This document shows, in pieces, positions 5,387 through 6,209 of a stretch of DNA of 6,209 nt (positions within the stretch are counted from its first letter, which is position 1; each line of letters starts with the position of its first letter). The translations under genes were made by a program, and so were the position numbers. Source of the DNA: Chloroflexota bacterium (GTDB lineage: Bacteria > Chloroflexota > Anaerolineae > Promineifilales > Promineifilaceae); contig CAUJGI010000042.1 of NCBI GenBank assembly GCA_963169155.1, positions 1 through 6,209 on the forward strand. Reading direction: 5' to 3'. The notes beneath the pieces were generated by a model. The model was not told the origin of the DNA. It ran no database searches and worked only from the letters and a program-made list of their open reading frames with translations.

Positions 5387-6209
5387 TGGCCAGATGCTCC
5401 TCGTAGGTGATGCTAAATGCATGGCTGCCCGGAACGGCCGCAGCACAATCCGCCACAAAAAAAATAAATTCCGTCGGCACGGGGAACGCCACCGCCTCCA
5501 GCGACGACAGGCTGGGGTTGGCTATCGGCCCGGGCGGCAGCCCGGCGTAGCGGTAGGTGTTGTACGGCGAATCCAGCTCCAAATCGACCAAAAAGAGCGG
5601 CGATTTCCACCAGCTGTCGCTCTCCGGTTGGTAACCCAGCGGATACTGCACTGTGGGGTCCGCCTCCAGCCTCATACCCTGGGCCAGCCGGTTGTAAAAG
5701 ACGCCCGCAATAATCGGCCGTTCGCTGGCCACCACCGCCTCTCGCTCCACAATTGCCGCCAGCGTCACTGCCTGATGCATGGTCAGCCCTTGCGTCTGGT
5801 ACCCCTGGCGCATTTCGGCCGTTACCCGGCGATCGAAGGTGCGCAGCATGAGATCAACCAGGTAAACGGCGTCGGCATCGAGCGGCACGCGGTAGGTGTC
5901 GGGAAACAAGAACCCTTCGAGCGTGGCCGTGGCGGGCAAACCAACCAAAAAGGAGTACGGCGTCAGGTCAAAGGCTGCCTGCCGCTGGGCAATCGCTAAA
6001 AACTGGCTGGCGTCGATGTTGGCTGTGGGATTGTCGGCCAGGTAGTCGGCCATCTGCTCCAGCCGCCACCCTTCGACAAAACGCACTGTCGCCTCGCGCA
6101 CAACGGCCGTTGTCAGCGCGGTAGCCATTTGCGAGATGGTGTGCTGCGGGTCGAGAATGTATTCGCCCGCCTCCAGCTGCGCGTCCAGGCCGTAGTAGCT
6201 AATGTAGTT
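5367..6209 (-). CDS. mltG: Endolytic murein transglycosylase MltG (YceG-like), 5' end missing
   Basis: 280 codons plus TGA. The frame is open to the window edge, so the N-terminal membrane anchor and the true start lie beyond 6209; the ATG at 6128 is internal, because the preceding text (LEAGEYILDPQHTISQMATAL) is normal MltG sequence. In window numbering, the motifs are LEGFLFPDTY (97-106), AAIVERE with the presumed catalytic Glu155, GVFYNRL (169-175), a DPTVQY stretch (about 184-189), SPYNTYRYAGLPPGPIANP (214-232) and SSLEA. These are the diagnostic YceG elements. Known for the family: a membrane-bound enzyme that cuts nascent glycan strands within the chain and so acts as a terminator of peptidoglycan polymerisation. 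The C-terminus (ITYEEHLANVQRCR) is the normal family ending. It is the first gene of the cluster seen here, and the downstream lipoprotein may overlap its last 20 bases. Identification is firm. Confidence 0.96.
   Translation of the reverse strand, partial: NYISYYGLDAQLEAGEYILDPQHTISQMATALTTAVVREATVRFVEGWRLEQMADYLADNPTANIDASQFLAIAQRQAAFDLTPYSFLVGLPATATLEGFLFPDTYRVPLDADAVYLVDLMLRTFDRRVTAEMRQGYQTQGLTMHQAVTLAAIVEREAVVASERPIIAGVFYNRLAQGMRLEADPTVQYPLGYQPESDSWWKSPLFLVDLELDSPYNTYRYAGLPPGPIANPSLSSLEAVAFPVPTEFIFFVADCAAAVPGSHAFSITYEEHLANVQRCR

Noticed and set aside
5387..5458. Extending the binding-protein-like lipoprotein to ATG 5458
   Set aside because: It would overlap the end of mltG by about 90 bases and add 24 residues with no family similarity before an already over-long leader.
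5322..5999. Plus-strand open frame of 225 codons opposite mltG
   Set aside because: mltG on the other strand has all diagnostic family motifs; the plus-strand frame is rich in Arg, Gly and His with no domain.

Overview
The window shows one strand-coherent cluster of five genes, all read from the minus strand (right to left). In order of transcription these are: the C-terminal 280 codons of an MltG/YceG-type endolytic murein transglycosylase (6209-5367, 5' end outside the window); a short lipoprotein resembling a branched-chain amino-acid-type substrate-binding protein that lacks most of its second lobe (about 5386-4619); two tandem paralogous membrane-anchored proteins of a family I do not recognise (4434-3577 and 3424-2510); and a large TPR-rich lipoprotein with a C-terminal SLT-type lytic transglycosylase domain (2414 to beyond position 1, 804 codons seen, 3' end missing). 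The two ends of the cluster are therefore peptidoglycan-cleaving enzymes, and everything between them is predicted to be membrane-anchored and to face outside the cytoplasm, so the locus looks devoted to the cell envelope.

The organism is most likely an uncultured or environmental Chloroflexota of the Anaerolineae/Caldilineae kind. This is inference. It rests on the moderately high GC content, on lipoproteins with long Pro/Thr/Ser linkers, on LivK-like lipoproteins, and on many short intergenic repeats. No rRNA or marker gene in the window fixes the taxonomy.

Two kinds of non-genic pattern stand out. First, the palindrome ACGGCCGT occurs 13 times by hand count, mostly inside genes and in different reading frames; this is a genome-signature type of word comparable to HIP1 of cyanobacteria. 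Second, each of the four gene junctions carries a copy of a low-complexity repeat built from AAGTGAAAAGT-like units. Two copies form long imperfect hairpins and one lies in a perfect short hairpin. The fourth runs into the substrate-binding lipoprotein, where it encodes the hydrophobic core of the signal peptide. The mltG/lipoprotein junction is a mosaic of at least three repeat types.

No tRNA, rRNA, CRISPR array, transposase or confident promoter was seen. All gene-free gaps are shorter than 300 bases (2415-2509, 3425-3576, 4435-4618) and are described as repeat features.
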